This document shows, piece by piece, positions 49,472-57,915 of a stretch of 64,000 nt of DNA. Numbering within the stretch: position 1 is the first letter of the stretch; each line of letters begins with the position of its first letter. The notes beneath the pieces were generated by a model. That model did not search any database. It was not told the DNA's origin and saw only the letters and a list, made by a program, of their open reading frames with translations. Made by a program: the position numbers and the translations under genes. This DNA is from WRMS01 sp038562165. Its GTDB lineage: Bacteria; Bacillota; Peptococcia; DRI-13; UBA5745. The DNA lies in assembly GCA_038562165.1 (NCBI GenBank), contig JBCFAO010000003.1, positions 59,705 to 123,704 on the forward strand, in the 5' to 3' direction.

Positions 49472-51913
49472 TTAGCTGCGCCGGTTATCCAGTTTGCGTT
49501 TATAATCCCAAAACTGGTCTAAAGGTATGGGCCGGGTCAGGAAATTGCCTTGAAGTACGTGACAGCCCAAATCCGTCAACAACTCTAATTTCTCCCGGGA
49601 ATCGATGCGGTCTGCTTCCAGGCGGAAATTCATTTGATCGCAAAGGCCTTTTAGGCCAAGAAGCAACTTTCTCTTTTTCTCGTTATCCAACGCATCTACA
49701 ACCAGCTTTTCTGCTACAACTATAGCCTCCAGTTCTACCTCGCTAAAGAGCTCCAGCGGATAATTGGAGTCTCCCACATCCTTCAGGGCTACACGGAATC
49801 CGGCGGCAGCCAGTTCTCTCAAGGCCTGATAGACCTGCTGGTCCTGGCTTGTCTGCCAACGATATACCAAATCAAGACGGAATATCTGCGGCGGAATATT
49901 ATAGCTCTTTACCGTATCAATATACCAACTGCTAAAATCGGGGCAGACCACGCTCTCGGTAAAGACAGGAACCACAATTTCAAAGGTATTGCCGGCTTCC
50001 ACCCTTTCCTGGGGCTTGCAGAGGCATAGACTTTCAAATATGTACCGGTCCAGCATATAAAGCTTATTTTTTTGGGTCAAAGAAGCAACCAGCTCTTCGG
50101 GATATATTCTGTCTCTAATAGGATGACGGTAAGAAATGGATACTTCCGCCCCTACCACAGTATTTTGATTGAGTCCATACCGGGGCTGCAAAGAAAGAGT
50201 AAGGCCGCTGAGATAGATCTCACTTCGGATCTGTTCATCGCTATATTCCTGGATTTCACCGATACCGGTATGGTCTTTGCCGGTATCGGCTAAAGTGTCG
50301 ATCCAGCTCATTAATGGCCCCACACCCTCAGCTTTAGCCTGGGTGTCAGCCTGAGCATAGTTGTTTTCGTCGGTGTCACTCAATTTTGCCGCTTCCTCTT
50401 CTTCAGCCTGCATGCGGGCCAATTCCGCTGCCGCTGCTTCTTCTTCGGCTTGCATTCGGGCTAATTCCGCTGCTTCTGCTGCCGCCGTTTCTTCTTCGGC
50501 TTGCATCCGGGCCAATTCCGCCGCTTCCGCTGCCGCCGTTTCTTCGGCTTGCATCCGGGCTAATTCCGCCGCTTCTGCTGCCGCCGTTTCTTCGGCTTGC
50601 ATGCGGGCTAATTCCGCCGCTTCTGCTGCCGCTGCTTCTTCTTCGGCTTGCATTCGGGCTAATTCCGCCGCTTCCGCTGCCGCTGCTTCTTCTTCGGCTT
50701 GCATTCGGGCTAATTCCGCCGCTTCCGCCGCCGCTGCTGCTTCTTCGGCTTGCATCCGGGCCAATTCCGCCGCTTCTGCTGCCGCTGCTTCTTCTTCGGC
50801 TTGCCTACGGGCCAATTCCGCCGCTTCTGCTGCCGCTGCTTTTTCGGCTTGCTTGCGGGCTGCTGCCGCTTCTTTCTTCTTTTCTTTCCCGTCTTGCTTC
50901 TGAGGTTTTTTCTTCTTAGCCCCCTGCATGACGAAGCTGCCTACGATAAGTGCGGACAGCAAAACCACTGCGGCTAATAAAATGGTCTGGCCCTGCTTGC
51001 CGCTGCTGTCCTGATTCTGGCCGCCGGCAGCAGTTTCCTGCTCAACCTTGGTCCCGGTCTCTTCCTCAGCTTTAGACCTGTTCTCTTCCTCTTCCTGGGC
51101 TTTTGCCTCAAGGGCGGCCTTTTCTTCCGCCTCAGTCATGGCCTGCAAAGCTTTAGGAGCTTCACCAAAATACTTAGCATAAAGGTTATCCATAAAGTCG
51201 GGGTTTTCTTCATAAGCCTTATTCAATACCCGGTTAATATGATCGATAAAGATTTTGCCCCACTCATTGACGGCAATGTGCAGCGGCGTCTCCGCATAGC
51301 GGGCAATGATCTTTAAATCTGCCTGCTCTACAGTGCTGCCATAAATCAAACCGTCAATCTCGCCGAGGGCTAAAGCTTCTTTGATTTCTTCCAGAGTATT
51401 ATAAACCACATATTCTACGGCAAAGCCATGTTCTTCCTGGTATTCGTCAAATAAATCATTTTGCATATCGCCAACGATGGTTCCGACCCGCATACCGTCA
51501 AATTTAGCGAAATCTTCATAATAGACGGATTGGTCTAAGCCGGTATAAAAAATCCCGTATTCCATACCGACGGGTTTTTCGGAATAAGTGAAAAAACGGG
51601 CCCGGTATTTGCTGTGATAAGGACTTTGAACGGAAACAATGGCAAAACCCTTACGCATATTCTCCAGGAAAGTGCCCCTTGTAAATTTAACGGGTACGAA
51701 ATTCCAATGAGGATTGCCCACTACCAACATATCCAGGATTTCACCGGCATATCCCGTGATGCGTTCCTCTTCGCCAATAGTAATATAATTGTCGTAATCA
51801 AAATAGCCGATTTTAATATCCAGAGCCGCCTTTGCCGGCGCCCCCCCAATACTAAGCAGCAATATAACCATTAATACTGCAGAAGAAAATCTCCACAGTT
51901 TTTTTATCATCAT
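49472..51913 (-). CDS. Transmembrane receptor: solute-binding domain, Ala/Glu repeat stalk, degenerate EAL domain
   Basis: An 813-residue protein. A signal peptide (1-29) leads a periplasmic SBP_bac_3-type domain (about 32-255; DIKIGYFDYDNYITIGEEERITGYAGEILDML). A membrane segment lies near 310-332 (TILLAAVVLLSALIVGSFVMQG). Next comes a charged, alanine-rich coiled-coil repeat (about 349-507) and then an EAL-like domain (about 560-813): QPRYGLNQNTVVGAEVSISYRHP and GCHVLQGNFLTRPIPLDQFWDY keep the EAL frame. The catalytic sites are lost: EAL reads EVS, LELTES is replaced by RLDLVYR, and DDFGTGYSSL reads KDVGDSNYPL. So it is probably a sensor that binds cyclic di-GMP or only protein partners, not a phosphodiesterase. 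Ligand unknown. Confidence 0.88.
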   Translation of the reverse strand: MMIKKLWRFSSAVLMVILLLSIGGAPAKAALDIKIGYFDYDNYITIGEEERITGYAGEILDMLVVGNPHWNFVPVKFTRGTFLENMRKGFAIVSVQSPYHSKYRARFFTYSEKPVGMEYGIFYTGLDQSVYYEDFAKFDGMRVGTIVGDMQNDLFDEYQEEHGFAVEYVVYNTLEEIKEALALGEIDGLIYGSTVEQADLKIIARYAETPLHIAVNEWGKIFIDHINRVLNKAYEENPDFMDNLYAKYFGEAPKALQAMTEAEEKAALEAKAQEEEENRSKAEEETGTKVEQETAAGGQNQDSSGKQGQTILLAAVVLLSALIVGSFVMQGAKKKKPQKQDGKEKKKEAAAARKQAEKAAAAEAAELARRQAEEEAAAAEAAELARMQAEEAAAAAEAAELARMQAEEEAAAAEAAELARMQAEEEAAAAEAAELARMQAEETAAAEAAELARMQAEETAAAEAAELARMQAEEETAAAEAAELARMQAEEEAAAAELARMQAEEEEAAKLSDTDENNYAQADTQAKAEGVGPLMSWIDTLADTGKDHTGIGEIQEYSDEQIRSEIYLSGLTLSLQPRYGLNQNTVVGAEVSISYRHPIRDRIYPEELVASLTQKNKLYMLDRYIFESLCLCKPQERVEAGNTFEIVVPVFTESVVCPDFSSWYIDTVKSYNIPPQIFRLDLVYRWQTSQDQQVYQALRELAAAGFRVALKDVGDSNYPLELFSEVELEAIVVAEKLVVDALDNEKKRKLLLGLKGLCDQMNFRLEADRIDSREKLELLTDLGCHVLQGNFLTRPIPLDQFWDYKRKLDNRRS
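50391..50865 (-). repeat. Coding minisatellite, about nine copies of a 45-51 bp unit
   Basis: Tandem copies encode EAAELARMQAEEEAAAA-like blocks; nine ELAR[MR]QAEE cores are present. Units differ by one to three codons (EEAAAAA, EETAAA, EEETAAA), all in frame. This is typical of a length-variable stalk. Confidence 0.88.
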
Positions 51914-51980
51914 GCCAGCCCCCGTTTAACTAAAGGATTATGTAATATTATAGTGGATTTAGCCCCAAAAAGCCATACCT

Positions 51981-52898
51981 TCATTCTAATTGTCTATTTT
52001 GGCTTGTCTTGGCGAAATTTGTACCGGTAACTCCGGCCAGAATCATCCCCGCACCCAAAAAGTGATACCAGCTCAAAGGCTCATGAAGCACCGCCATACC
52101 GGCAACCAGCGCTACCACAGTAGCTAAGCTGCTGAAAACGCTTACCCGGGCAGCTTCCAGCCGGGCTAAGGCATAGGCCATCAGATACGAACTGCCCAAG
52201 GAAGAAAGGCCTCCCAGATAAAGCACCGCCAAAATAAAGCCGGGATTTTGCAGCGGCGCCAAAAAAAGAGACAGTGTCCCAGCCAGCATATGTTTGATAA
52301 GCGCTAAGGCCAGGTAGAGGATAAAGCCGGGAAAGGTGATCAGACAGGAAAGAGCAAAAGGAGAATAGCGTCCGGCCAGCCGCCTGGTCAAGACATTATA
52401 GCCGGCCAAAGACAGGGTGGACAGCAGTAAGTAAGCCACCCCTCCGAGGCTGGAATCCCCTATATTCGCCCCTTTCATCAGGGAAATAAAAACCATACCG
52501 GCTACAGACAAAAAAATAAAAAGTTTTTGTGCTGTCGGAGTTTTTTCCTGTAGAAAAAGAGAGGCCAAAATCAGCGTAAAAATCGGTGCTGCCGCTTGGA
52601 TAATCCCGGCCTCTGCCGAAGTCATCCTTTCCAAGCCCAACGTCTGCAGCAAGAAAAACAGGCAGGGATAAAGCAGGGACAACAACAAAATCCAGGGCCG
52701 GTCGGCAGCGGCAATCTCCACCTTTACCTTGCCGTTGAGGATGGGAATCAATGCCAACAAAGCGGCAACGGCAAAGCGATAGGCCAGCAGATCAAAGGTC
52801 GCCGCCTCAGCCAGCGCCACCTTTACCAGGAGAAAAGAAAAACCGGTGATCAGCGCCTGCAAAATGGCGGCGCCGTATCCTTGATGAAGTGGAGACAT
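51981..52898 (-). CDS. EamA/DMT-family transporter
   Basis: A 305-residue inner-membrane protein with ten predicted segments in two EamA halves. The first has ALITGFSFLLVKVALAEAATFDLLAYRFAVAALLALIP and SAEAGIIQAAAPIFTLILASLFLQEKTP; the second ends in LEAARVSVFSSLATVVALVAGMAVLHEPLSWYHFLGAGMILAGVTGTNF. Substrate unknown; members export amino acids or other metabolites. I start at ATG 52898 (MSPLHQGYG), about nine bases after GGGAGAA; ATG 52916 is an alternative. Confidence 0.9.
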   Translation of the reverse strand: MSPLHQGYGAAILQALITGFSFLLVKVALAEAATFDLLAYRFAVAALLALIPILNGKVKVEIAAADRPWILLLSLLYPCLFFLLQTLGLERMTSAEAGIIQAAAPIFTLILASLFLQEKTPTAQKLFIFLSVAGMVFISLMKGANIGDSSLGGVAYLLLSTLSLAGYNVLTRRLAGRYSPFALSCLITFPGFILYLALALIKHMLAGTLSLFLAPLQNPGFILAVLYLGGLSSLGSSYLMAYALARLEAARVSVFSSLATVVALVAGMAVLHEPLSWYHFLGAGMILAGVTGTNFAKTSQNRQLE

Positions 52899-53057
52899 AG
52901 TCTTTGATTCTCCCATCCCAAACTTGGCCTGAATAATATTATCATTTTACTCTTCCTTGAACTTTCTGTCTACTCTCCGGACTTAGCCGCCCGGGGCGTG
53001 TCCATGAAAAAGGCGGCAGGCCCTCATTGCTGAAATCCTGAAATTAGCCTTCGGCAG

Positions 53058-53217
53058 TGAGCAAAAAACGAGGTAGTGCATTAATAGTACAGCGATATTG
53101 AGCCAATGGCTGGTGATATATGCAGGTTTTTGATTGGATATACCTATAGACAGAATAGCTATACTGAATTATGTATGGCCCTCTTTTTATTTAATGCATT
53201 ATCTCGTTTTTTGCTCA
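53058..53217. repeat. 160-bp element with 27-bp terminal inverted repeats (MITE- or hairpin-like)
   Basis: The arms at 53058-53084 and 53191-53217 pair over all 27 positions, with two G-T wobbles, from TGAGCAAAAAACGAG inward. The 106-base interior is AT-rich with an AGCCAATGGCT dyad. No transposase is nearby and no clear target duplication is visible. It may be a small mobile element or a structured RNA. Confidence 0.6.
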
Positions 53218-53363
53218 GCAGGAACCGCCGGCGTCAGGCGGCACTGCAATCGCTGACCCGGCCGGCGGCAGGCCGGCAGCGGATTTGATTCTGACCGCCT
53301 TTTTGTAGTATAATGCAGAAAAATCAGGAAATGTTCAACTCCGAAACCTTGGGGGGGAGGCTT

Positions 53364-53858
53364 ATGAAAAACCCGACAGGCATTCTCTTGTTCTTTCTTA
53401 CGCTGATGGTCAGCGCCATGGCTTTTTATCTGAATTTAGATAATCTGCTTTATGGTATTCCGCTGACCTTCGTCAACCATATTGCCTCAGCCCTCTTTTT
53501 GCTTGTCTGGGCTGCGCTGGCAGCCTACTCTATTTCTCATCAAGGCAAATACAGCTCTTTTTTTACCGGCTATTGGTTTCTGGCTCTAATAGGCTCTGCC
53601 CTTTGCGTAATCACTATTTCCGGTATCACCAAAATTCTGGAGCATTTGACTTACCTCATGCTCTTTTTGCTGGCGCCCTTATTTGGCTTACGGTTTTTTC
53701 AAGTGTCTCATTTGCTTTGGGCTACCGTGATGGCTGCCATATCCCTGGCTTATGTAGTTGCCGGCTTCGCCGCTTTAGACCGGCGGGGGGCCCATGCCGG
53801 GACAGCCAAAAAATCTGTTGCGGCAGAAACGCCGCCGGACAAACAGCTTCCTATGTAG
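53364..53858 (+). CDS. Hypothetical membrane protein (five segments)
   Basis: A 164-residue protein with about five membrane segments (from ILLFFLTLMVSAMAFYLNL to LWATVMAAISLAYVVAGFAAL) and a polar C-terminal tail (DRRGAHAGTAKKSVAAETPPDKQ). ATG 53364 follows a GGGGGGGAGG ribosome site. I do not recognise a family. It stands alone between the 53-kb inverted-repeat element and the ECF operon, same strand but with about 200 bases before the latter. Confidence 0.7.
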   Translation: MKNPTGILLFFLTLMVSAMAFYLNLDNLLYGIPLTFVNHIASALFLLVWAALAAYSISHQGKYSSFFTGYWFLALIGSALCVITISGITKILEHLTYLMLFLLAPLFGLRFFQVSHLLWATVMAAISLAYVVAGFAALDRRGAHAGTAKKSVAAETPPDKQLPM

Positions 53859-54021
53859 TGAGGGGCGGTGATTATGCAGCGGCAAAGCTTCTCTCTTTAA
53901 CTCACCTGCAATTTGCCGTCCCTTTGGAGCAATGCCGTCCAAACGGAGTGGCAAGCTATACATTTTTTTGGTAAGATAATGGATGCTCGAGTCGAAGTGA
54001 AGGAGTATTTTTTTAACCTTT

Positions 54022-54041
54022 TAGTTAGCATATGCTAACTA
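54022..54041. promoter_or_regulatory. Putative operator (shared palindrome, copy 2)
   Basis: TAGTTAGCATATGCTAACTA, a perfect 20-base palindrome 28 bases before the ECF S-component gene. A TTAACC element (54013) stands 17 bases before TAACTA, which would place the right arm at the -10. Same core as 6126-6141 and 58574-58591. Confidence 0.7.
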
Positions 54042-54068
54042 TTCAGAATGTACAAGGAGGCTTTGTCA

Positions 54069-54650
54069 ATGGATCATCGTTTAAACGCCAAAGATTTTAT
54101 TAATATCGGTATTTTTACCGCCCTATATTTTCTTCTTTTTTTTGCGACAGGAATGATCGGCTATGTTCCGGTGTTCATGCTGCTGATTCCTGCCCTTTGC
54201 CCCTTTGTCGCTGCGATTGCCTTCATGCTCTACCTGACCCGGGTAAATAAATTCGGTATGGTCACCATTACGGGAACCTTGTTGGGATTTCTCATGATGC
54301 TGACCGGTCATCCCTGGACGATCATCCCTTTTGCCATAGGGTTTCCGCTGCTGGCTGATCTGGTGCTCAAAGCCGGCAATTACCGCAGCTGGACATCCAT
54401 CCGGCTGGGCTATATCCTGTTTAGCCAATGGCTGATGGGGTTGGTATTTCCCCTCTTTTTCATGAGAGGCAGCTATTTTGCCAGCCTCAGGGACGGCTAT
54501 GGCGATACCTATGCGGATACTTTGTTGAGCATCACGCCGCCCTGGGTGTTCTATCTCATGTTTGTTCTGGTAGCCATCGGTGCTCTGGCAGGGGCTTATT
54601 TCGGCAAGGCTCTGCTGAAAAAGCACTTCCAGCGGGCAGGGATGGCATAA
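54069..54650 (+). CDS. ECF transporter S component, MptD/Trep_Strep family
   Basis: A 193-residue membrane protein with about six segments. LNAKDFINIGIFTALYFLLFFATGMIGYVPVFMLLIPALCPFVAAIAFMLYLTRVNKFGMVTITGTLLGFLMMLTGHPW is the MptD/Trep_Strep signature region and the C-terminus ends with PPWVFYLMFVLVAIGALAGAYFGKALLKKHF. In ECF transporters the S component binds the substrate. The family's substrate is not settled. ATG 54069 has AAGGAGG eight bases before it; the ATG at 54048 precedes the ribosome site. T and A subunits follow directly. Confidence 0.9.
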   Translation: MDHRLNAKDFINIGIFTALYFLLFFATGMIGYVPVFMLLIPALCPFVAAIAFMLYLTRVNKFGMVTITGTLLGFLMMLTGHPWTIIPFAIGFPLLADLVLKAGNYRSWTSIRLGYILFSQWLMGLVFPLFFMRGSYFASLRDGYGDTYADTLLSITPPWVFYLMFVLVAIGALAGAYFGKALLKKHFQRAGMA

Positions 54651-54652
54651 TC

Positions 54653-55381
54653 ATGAAGCTGATCACCTCTGCAAACAAGAATCTGTCTGCTTTTCCCCTG
54701 GACCCCCGGACAAAGATTTTGCTGCTTCTCTGCGCCAATATTGTCATTATTGGCGGCGGCTTTTCAGGGACCGCCGGGATCATTCGCGCTTTATTTGCCG
54801 CATTCCCTTTATTTCTGCTGCTGCTGGAATGGAAATGGAGGGCTGCGGCGTTCTACACCCTCTTTATCGGCACGGCCATGGCCTGCGAAATCTTCCTGCT
54901 CCACCGTACCGGCGGCATATGGAATCTGCTGATCGTCATTTTTTCCGGCATATTCTCCCGCTTTGTTCCCGGTCTGGTTATGGGCTTTTACGTTGTCAGC
55001 ACTACTAAAATCAGCGAATTTATCGCTGCCATGGAGCGGCTCCGGCTTCCTCCCGTCCTGATTATTCCCTTTGCCGTTATGATGCGTTTCTTTCCGACGG
55101 TGAAGGAGGAGAGCGCCGCTATTGGCGACGCCATGAAAATGCGGGGGATCCGTATGGGCGGCGGAAACGCTATTGCCATGCTGGAATACCGTGTGGTTCC
55201 TCTGCTGATTTCCACCGTTAAAATCGGAGAAGAATTGTCGGCGGCAGCCCTCACCCGGGGCCTTGGCGGTCCGGGCAAACGCACCAATATATGTGAAATC
55301 GGCTTTCGTTTGCGGGACTGGGCTCTCTGTGCGATTGCGGTTAGCGCCTTGTTTATTTGGATGATGGGAGGGACGGCATGA
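54653..55381 (+). CDS. ECF transporter T component (EcfT)
   Basis: A 242-residue energy-coupling membrane subunit with about five segments. The two T-component coupling motifs are recognisable: AIGDAMKMRGIRMG (usual ARG replaced by MRG) and AAALTRGLGGPGK (TRG). The N-terminal LSAFPLDPRTKILLLLCANIVI is the usual T-component start. It follows the S component with a two-base gap and overlaps the ATPase gene by ATGA, so this is a dedicated (group I) ECF system. Confidence 0.9.
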   Translation: MKLITSANKNLSAFPLDPRTKILLLLCANIVIIGGGFSGTAGIIRALFAAFPLFLLLLEWKWRAAAFYTLFIGTAMACEIFLLHRTGGIWNLLIVIFSGIFSRFVPGLVMGFYVVSTTKISEFIAAMERLRLPPVLIIPFAVMMRFFPTVKEESAAIGDAMKMRGIRMGGGNAIAMLEYRVVPLLISTVKIGEELSAAALTRGLGGPGKRTNICEIGFRLRDWALCAIAVSALFIWMMGGTA

Positions 55382-56874
55382 TTGAATTAAAAGACATCTC
55401 TTTTCGGTATGGCAAAGGAGAACGCGATACGGGCCTTTCCCATCTTAACCTCACCATACCCGGCGGCCAGGTGGTGCTGCTTTGCGGAGAATCGGGCTGC
55501 GGCAAAACGACGCTGACCCGGCTCATCAATGGCCTGATTCCTCATTATTACGAAGGGGAGCTGACGGGGCAGGTGCTGGTTCACGGGTTGGACACGGCCA
55601 AGGCGCCGCTGTACCAAACGGCTGCCACCGTGGGATCGGTCTTCCAAAACCCCCGCTCCCAATTTTTCAACGTAGACACCACCAGTGAGCTGGCCTTTGG
55701 CTGCGAAAACCTCGGCCTTGAGGAAGAGGAGATCCGGCGGCGCTTACAAAAAACCATTGAGGATTTTCGTCTGGAACCGCTGATCAACCGCAGCATTTTT
55801 GCCCTCTCCGGCGGTGAAAAACAAAAAATTGCCTGTGCATCGGTCAGCACCCTGCATCCCGATGTTTTTGTGCTGGATGAGCCATCTTCCAATCTGGACG
55901 CTGTAGCTACGGCAGAGCTGGCGGAGATGATTGGTGTGTGGAAAAGCAGAGGAAAAACGATCATTATTTCTGAACACCGGCTCCACTATCTGCGCAATCT
56001 GGTGGACCGGGTTGTCTATTTGCAGGGAGGGAAAATTACGGCAGAGTTTACGATGGAAGAGTTTACCCGGTTGCCGGCTGCCCGGACAGAAGCAATGGGC
56101 CTTCGTCCCTTATCCCTGGAGCAGCTTGCCAAACCCTGCGGCAGTTTTCCGGCTCCCGGTCAGGATGGGGCTATCACCTTTTCCAACCTGCACTTTACTT
56201 ATGCCACATGCCAGGAAACATTGCGGATTCATAGCCTGTCTCTGCCCAAGGGCAGTATTACGGCTGTAATCGGCCATAACGGGGCGGGGAAATCCACCTT
56301 TGCCCGGTGCACTTGCGGCCTTGAGAAAAAATGCCGTGGCGAACTGCGACTGGGCGCCCAGGCAATTAAGGCGAGGGCCTGCCTGAAACATTGCTATATG
56401 GTAATGCAGGATGTGAACCACCAGCTTTTTGCCGAAAGCGTGCTGGATGAAGTGCTGCTGAGCATGGAGCGGGAAGATGCCGCAGAAGCGGAAGGCATTT
56501 TAGACAGCCTCCATCTTCTGGAGTTGAAGGATTTGCACCCTATGTCCCTTTCCGGCGGCCAAAAGCAGCGGGTGGCCATTGCCTCCGCCATTGCCTCGGG
56601 GCGGGAGATCATCTTGTTTGATGAACCCACCAGCGGCCTCGACCTGCGCCATATGCGGGAGGTTGCGCAAAGCCTGAAGGTTCTCAGCCAACAGGGAAAG
56701 ACAATTCTTGTGATCACTCACGATCCCGAACTGATTTTATCTTGCTGCACCGGCGTCCTGCACCTGGACCGCGGTCAGGTAGCCGCGGAGTATCCCTTGG
56801 ATGACGCAGGAGTATCCCGAATGCTATCCTTCTTTTGGGGATTTGACAGCCGGCAGGAAAGGCAGGTGGTATAA
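55378..56874 (+). CDS. ECF transporter double ATPase (fused EcfA-EcfA')
   Basis: A 498-residue protein with two complete ABC domains. First: Walker A GESGCGKTT, QNPRSQFF, FALSGGEKQKIACASV, LDEPSSNLD, SEHRL. Second (from about residue 262): Walker A GHNGAGKST, MQDVNHQLF, MSLSGGQKQRVAIASAIAS, FDEPTSGLD, ITHDPE. The fused form is common with MptD-type systems. Start at ATG 55378 inside the ECF T stop, with GGGAGGG upstream. Confidence 0.93.
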   Translation: MIELKDISFRYGKGERDTGLSHLNLTIPGGQVVLLCGESGCGKTTLTRLINGLIPHYYEGELTGQVLVHGLDTAKAPLYQTAATVGSVFQNPRSQFFNVDTTSELAFGCENLGLEEEEIRRRLQKTIEDFRLEPLINRSIFALSGGEKQKIACASVSTLHPDVFVLDEPSSNLDAVATAELAEMIGVWKSRGKTIIISEHRLHYLRNLVDRVVYLQGGKITAEFTMEEFTRLPAARTEAMGLRPLSLEQLAKPCGSFPAPGQDGAITFSNLHFTYATCQETLRIHSLSLPKGSITAVIGHNGAGKSTFARCTCGLEKKCRGELRLGAQAIKARACLKHCYMVMQDVNHQLFAESVLDEVLLSMEREDAAEAEGILDSLHLLELKDLHPMSLSGGQKQRVAIASAIASGREIILFDEPTSGLDLRHMREVAQSLKVLSQQGKTILVITHDPELILSCCTGVLHLDRGQVAAEYPLDDAGVSRMLSFFWGFDSRQERQVV

Positions 56875-56876
56875 AC

Positions 56877-57821
56877 ATGCACCAGGGCCGCCCTGAGCCG
56901 GCGTCTAATGTATCTCTTCTCTGCCGGGACAAACATTGCAGCGTCTACCGGGTAAAGGATGCAACGGGAGAGGGCCAGGTGACCTGTTACCCGGTTTTCC
57001 CCGGAATCCTGCTGTGCTACAACGACTTCCATCTGGAGGAGTGCGACTCAGGTTTTCAGGCACTGCAAGGAAATCTCTCCATCAACCATTGCCGGGAGGG
57101 GCGTATGGAATGGGAGTTTCGCAAGAACCAACTCATTTATCTGGAGTCCGGCGATTTTCAAATCAGCAGCCGGCGCAGCCATACCGGCAGGTTCCGCTTC
57201 CCGCTGCGTCATTACCACGGCTTAACGGTCAGCATTTTTACCGATCAGGCCATGGGCCCCCTTGCCGAATGTCTGACTGGCTATAGCGTTGATCTGCCCC
57301 GGCTGGCGGAGTGCCTTTCATGCTGCAGCGCTCCTTTTATCATGGGGGCAAGAGCCAGAATCGAGCAGGTTTTTTCTGAATTGTATGATGTTCCCGAAGC
57401 AATACGCACCGGCTATCACCGGATTAAGGTAATGGAGCTGCTCTTGTTTCTAAGCACATTGGACCTGTCGGAGCAAGTCAGGGAACGGCCGTACTTTCAT
57501 CGGACCCAGGTAGAAAAAATCCGGGAAATGAGAAGCCTTCTTGAAGAAAACTTATACCGCCATTATACGCTGGATGAGCTTTCCGCCCGTTTTGCGATTG
57601 GGCTGACCACCATGAAGCAATGCTTCAAGGCGGTTTACGGCGTATCCATCTACAGCTATATGCGCACCTACCGCATGAATGCCGCCGCTGTGCTGCTGCA
57701 CCGGGACAACTGCAGCATCGGTGAGATTGCGGCTGCAATGGGTTATGAAAACGCCAGCAAATTTTCCGCTGCCTTTAAGGCGGTCATTGGCCTTACGCCA
57801 AGCCAATACAGAAAAAAATAA
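56877..57821 (+). CDS. AraC-family transcriptional regulator
   Basis: A 314-residue regulator. The C-terminal 100 residues form the double helix-turn-helix: LDELSARFAIGLTTMKQCFKAVYGVSIYSYMRTYRMNAAAVLLHRDNCSIGEIAAAMGYENASKFSAAFKAVIGLTPSQYRK. The N-terminal 200 residues are an undefined ligand region with cysteines, like those in PchR/YbtA-type regulators of siderophore uptake. ATG two bases after the ECF ATPase stop, so it is the last gene of the ECF operon. It may sense the imported substrate and activate neighbouring operons (inference). Confidence 0.9.
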   Translation: MHQGRPEPASNVSLLCRDKHCSVYRVKDATGEGQVTCYPVFPGILLCYNDFHLEECDSGFQALQGNLSINHCREGRMEWEFRKNQLIYLESGDFQISSRRSHTGRFRFPLRHYHGLTVSIFTDQAMGPLAECLTGYSVDLPRLAECLSCCSAPFIMGARARIEQVFSELYDVPEAIRTGYHRIKVMELLLFLSTLDLSEQVRERPYFHRTQVEKIREMRSLLEENLYRHYTLDELSARFAIGLTTMKQCFKAVYGVSIYSYMRTYRMNAAAVLLHRDNCSIGEIAAAMGYENASKFSAAFKAVIGLTPSQYRKK

Positions 57822-57829
57822 ATGCAATC

Positions 57830-57891
57830 TTGACAATGTTCCTACTGCCTGCTAAACTGATAATCATATTATCGATAATTGAATTATCAGT
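57830..57891 (+). promoter_or_regulatory. TetR promoter with 36-bp operator palindrome
   Basis: TTGACA (57830-57835), 17-base spacer, TAAACT (57853-57858). Overlapping and following the -10, 57856-57891 is an interrupted palindrome centred at 57873/57874: outer arms ACTGATAAT/ATTATCAGT and inner ATTATCGATAAT. It differs from the shared GTTAGC operator, so it is likely the site for TetR itself. Confidence 0.7.
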
Positions 57892-57915
57892 TTTGTACAG
57901 GAGGTGAATTACTAG

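Noticed and set aside
50361..50919. Two plus-strand repetitive frames opposite the Ala/Glu repeat
   Set aside because: They are reverse readings of the coding minisatellite of the EAL receptor (Ser/Ala- and Leu/Pro-rich) with no independent support.
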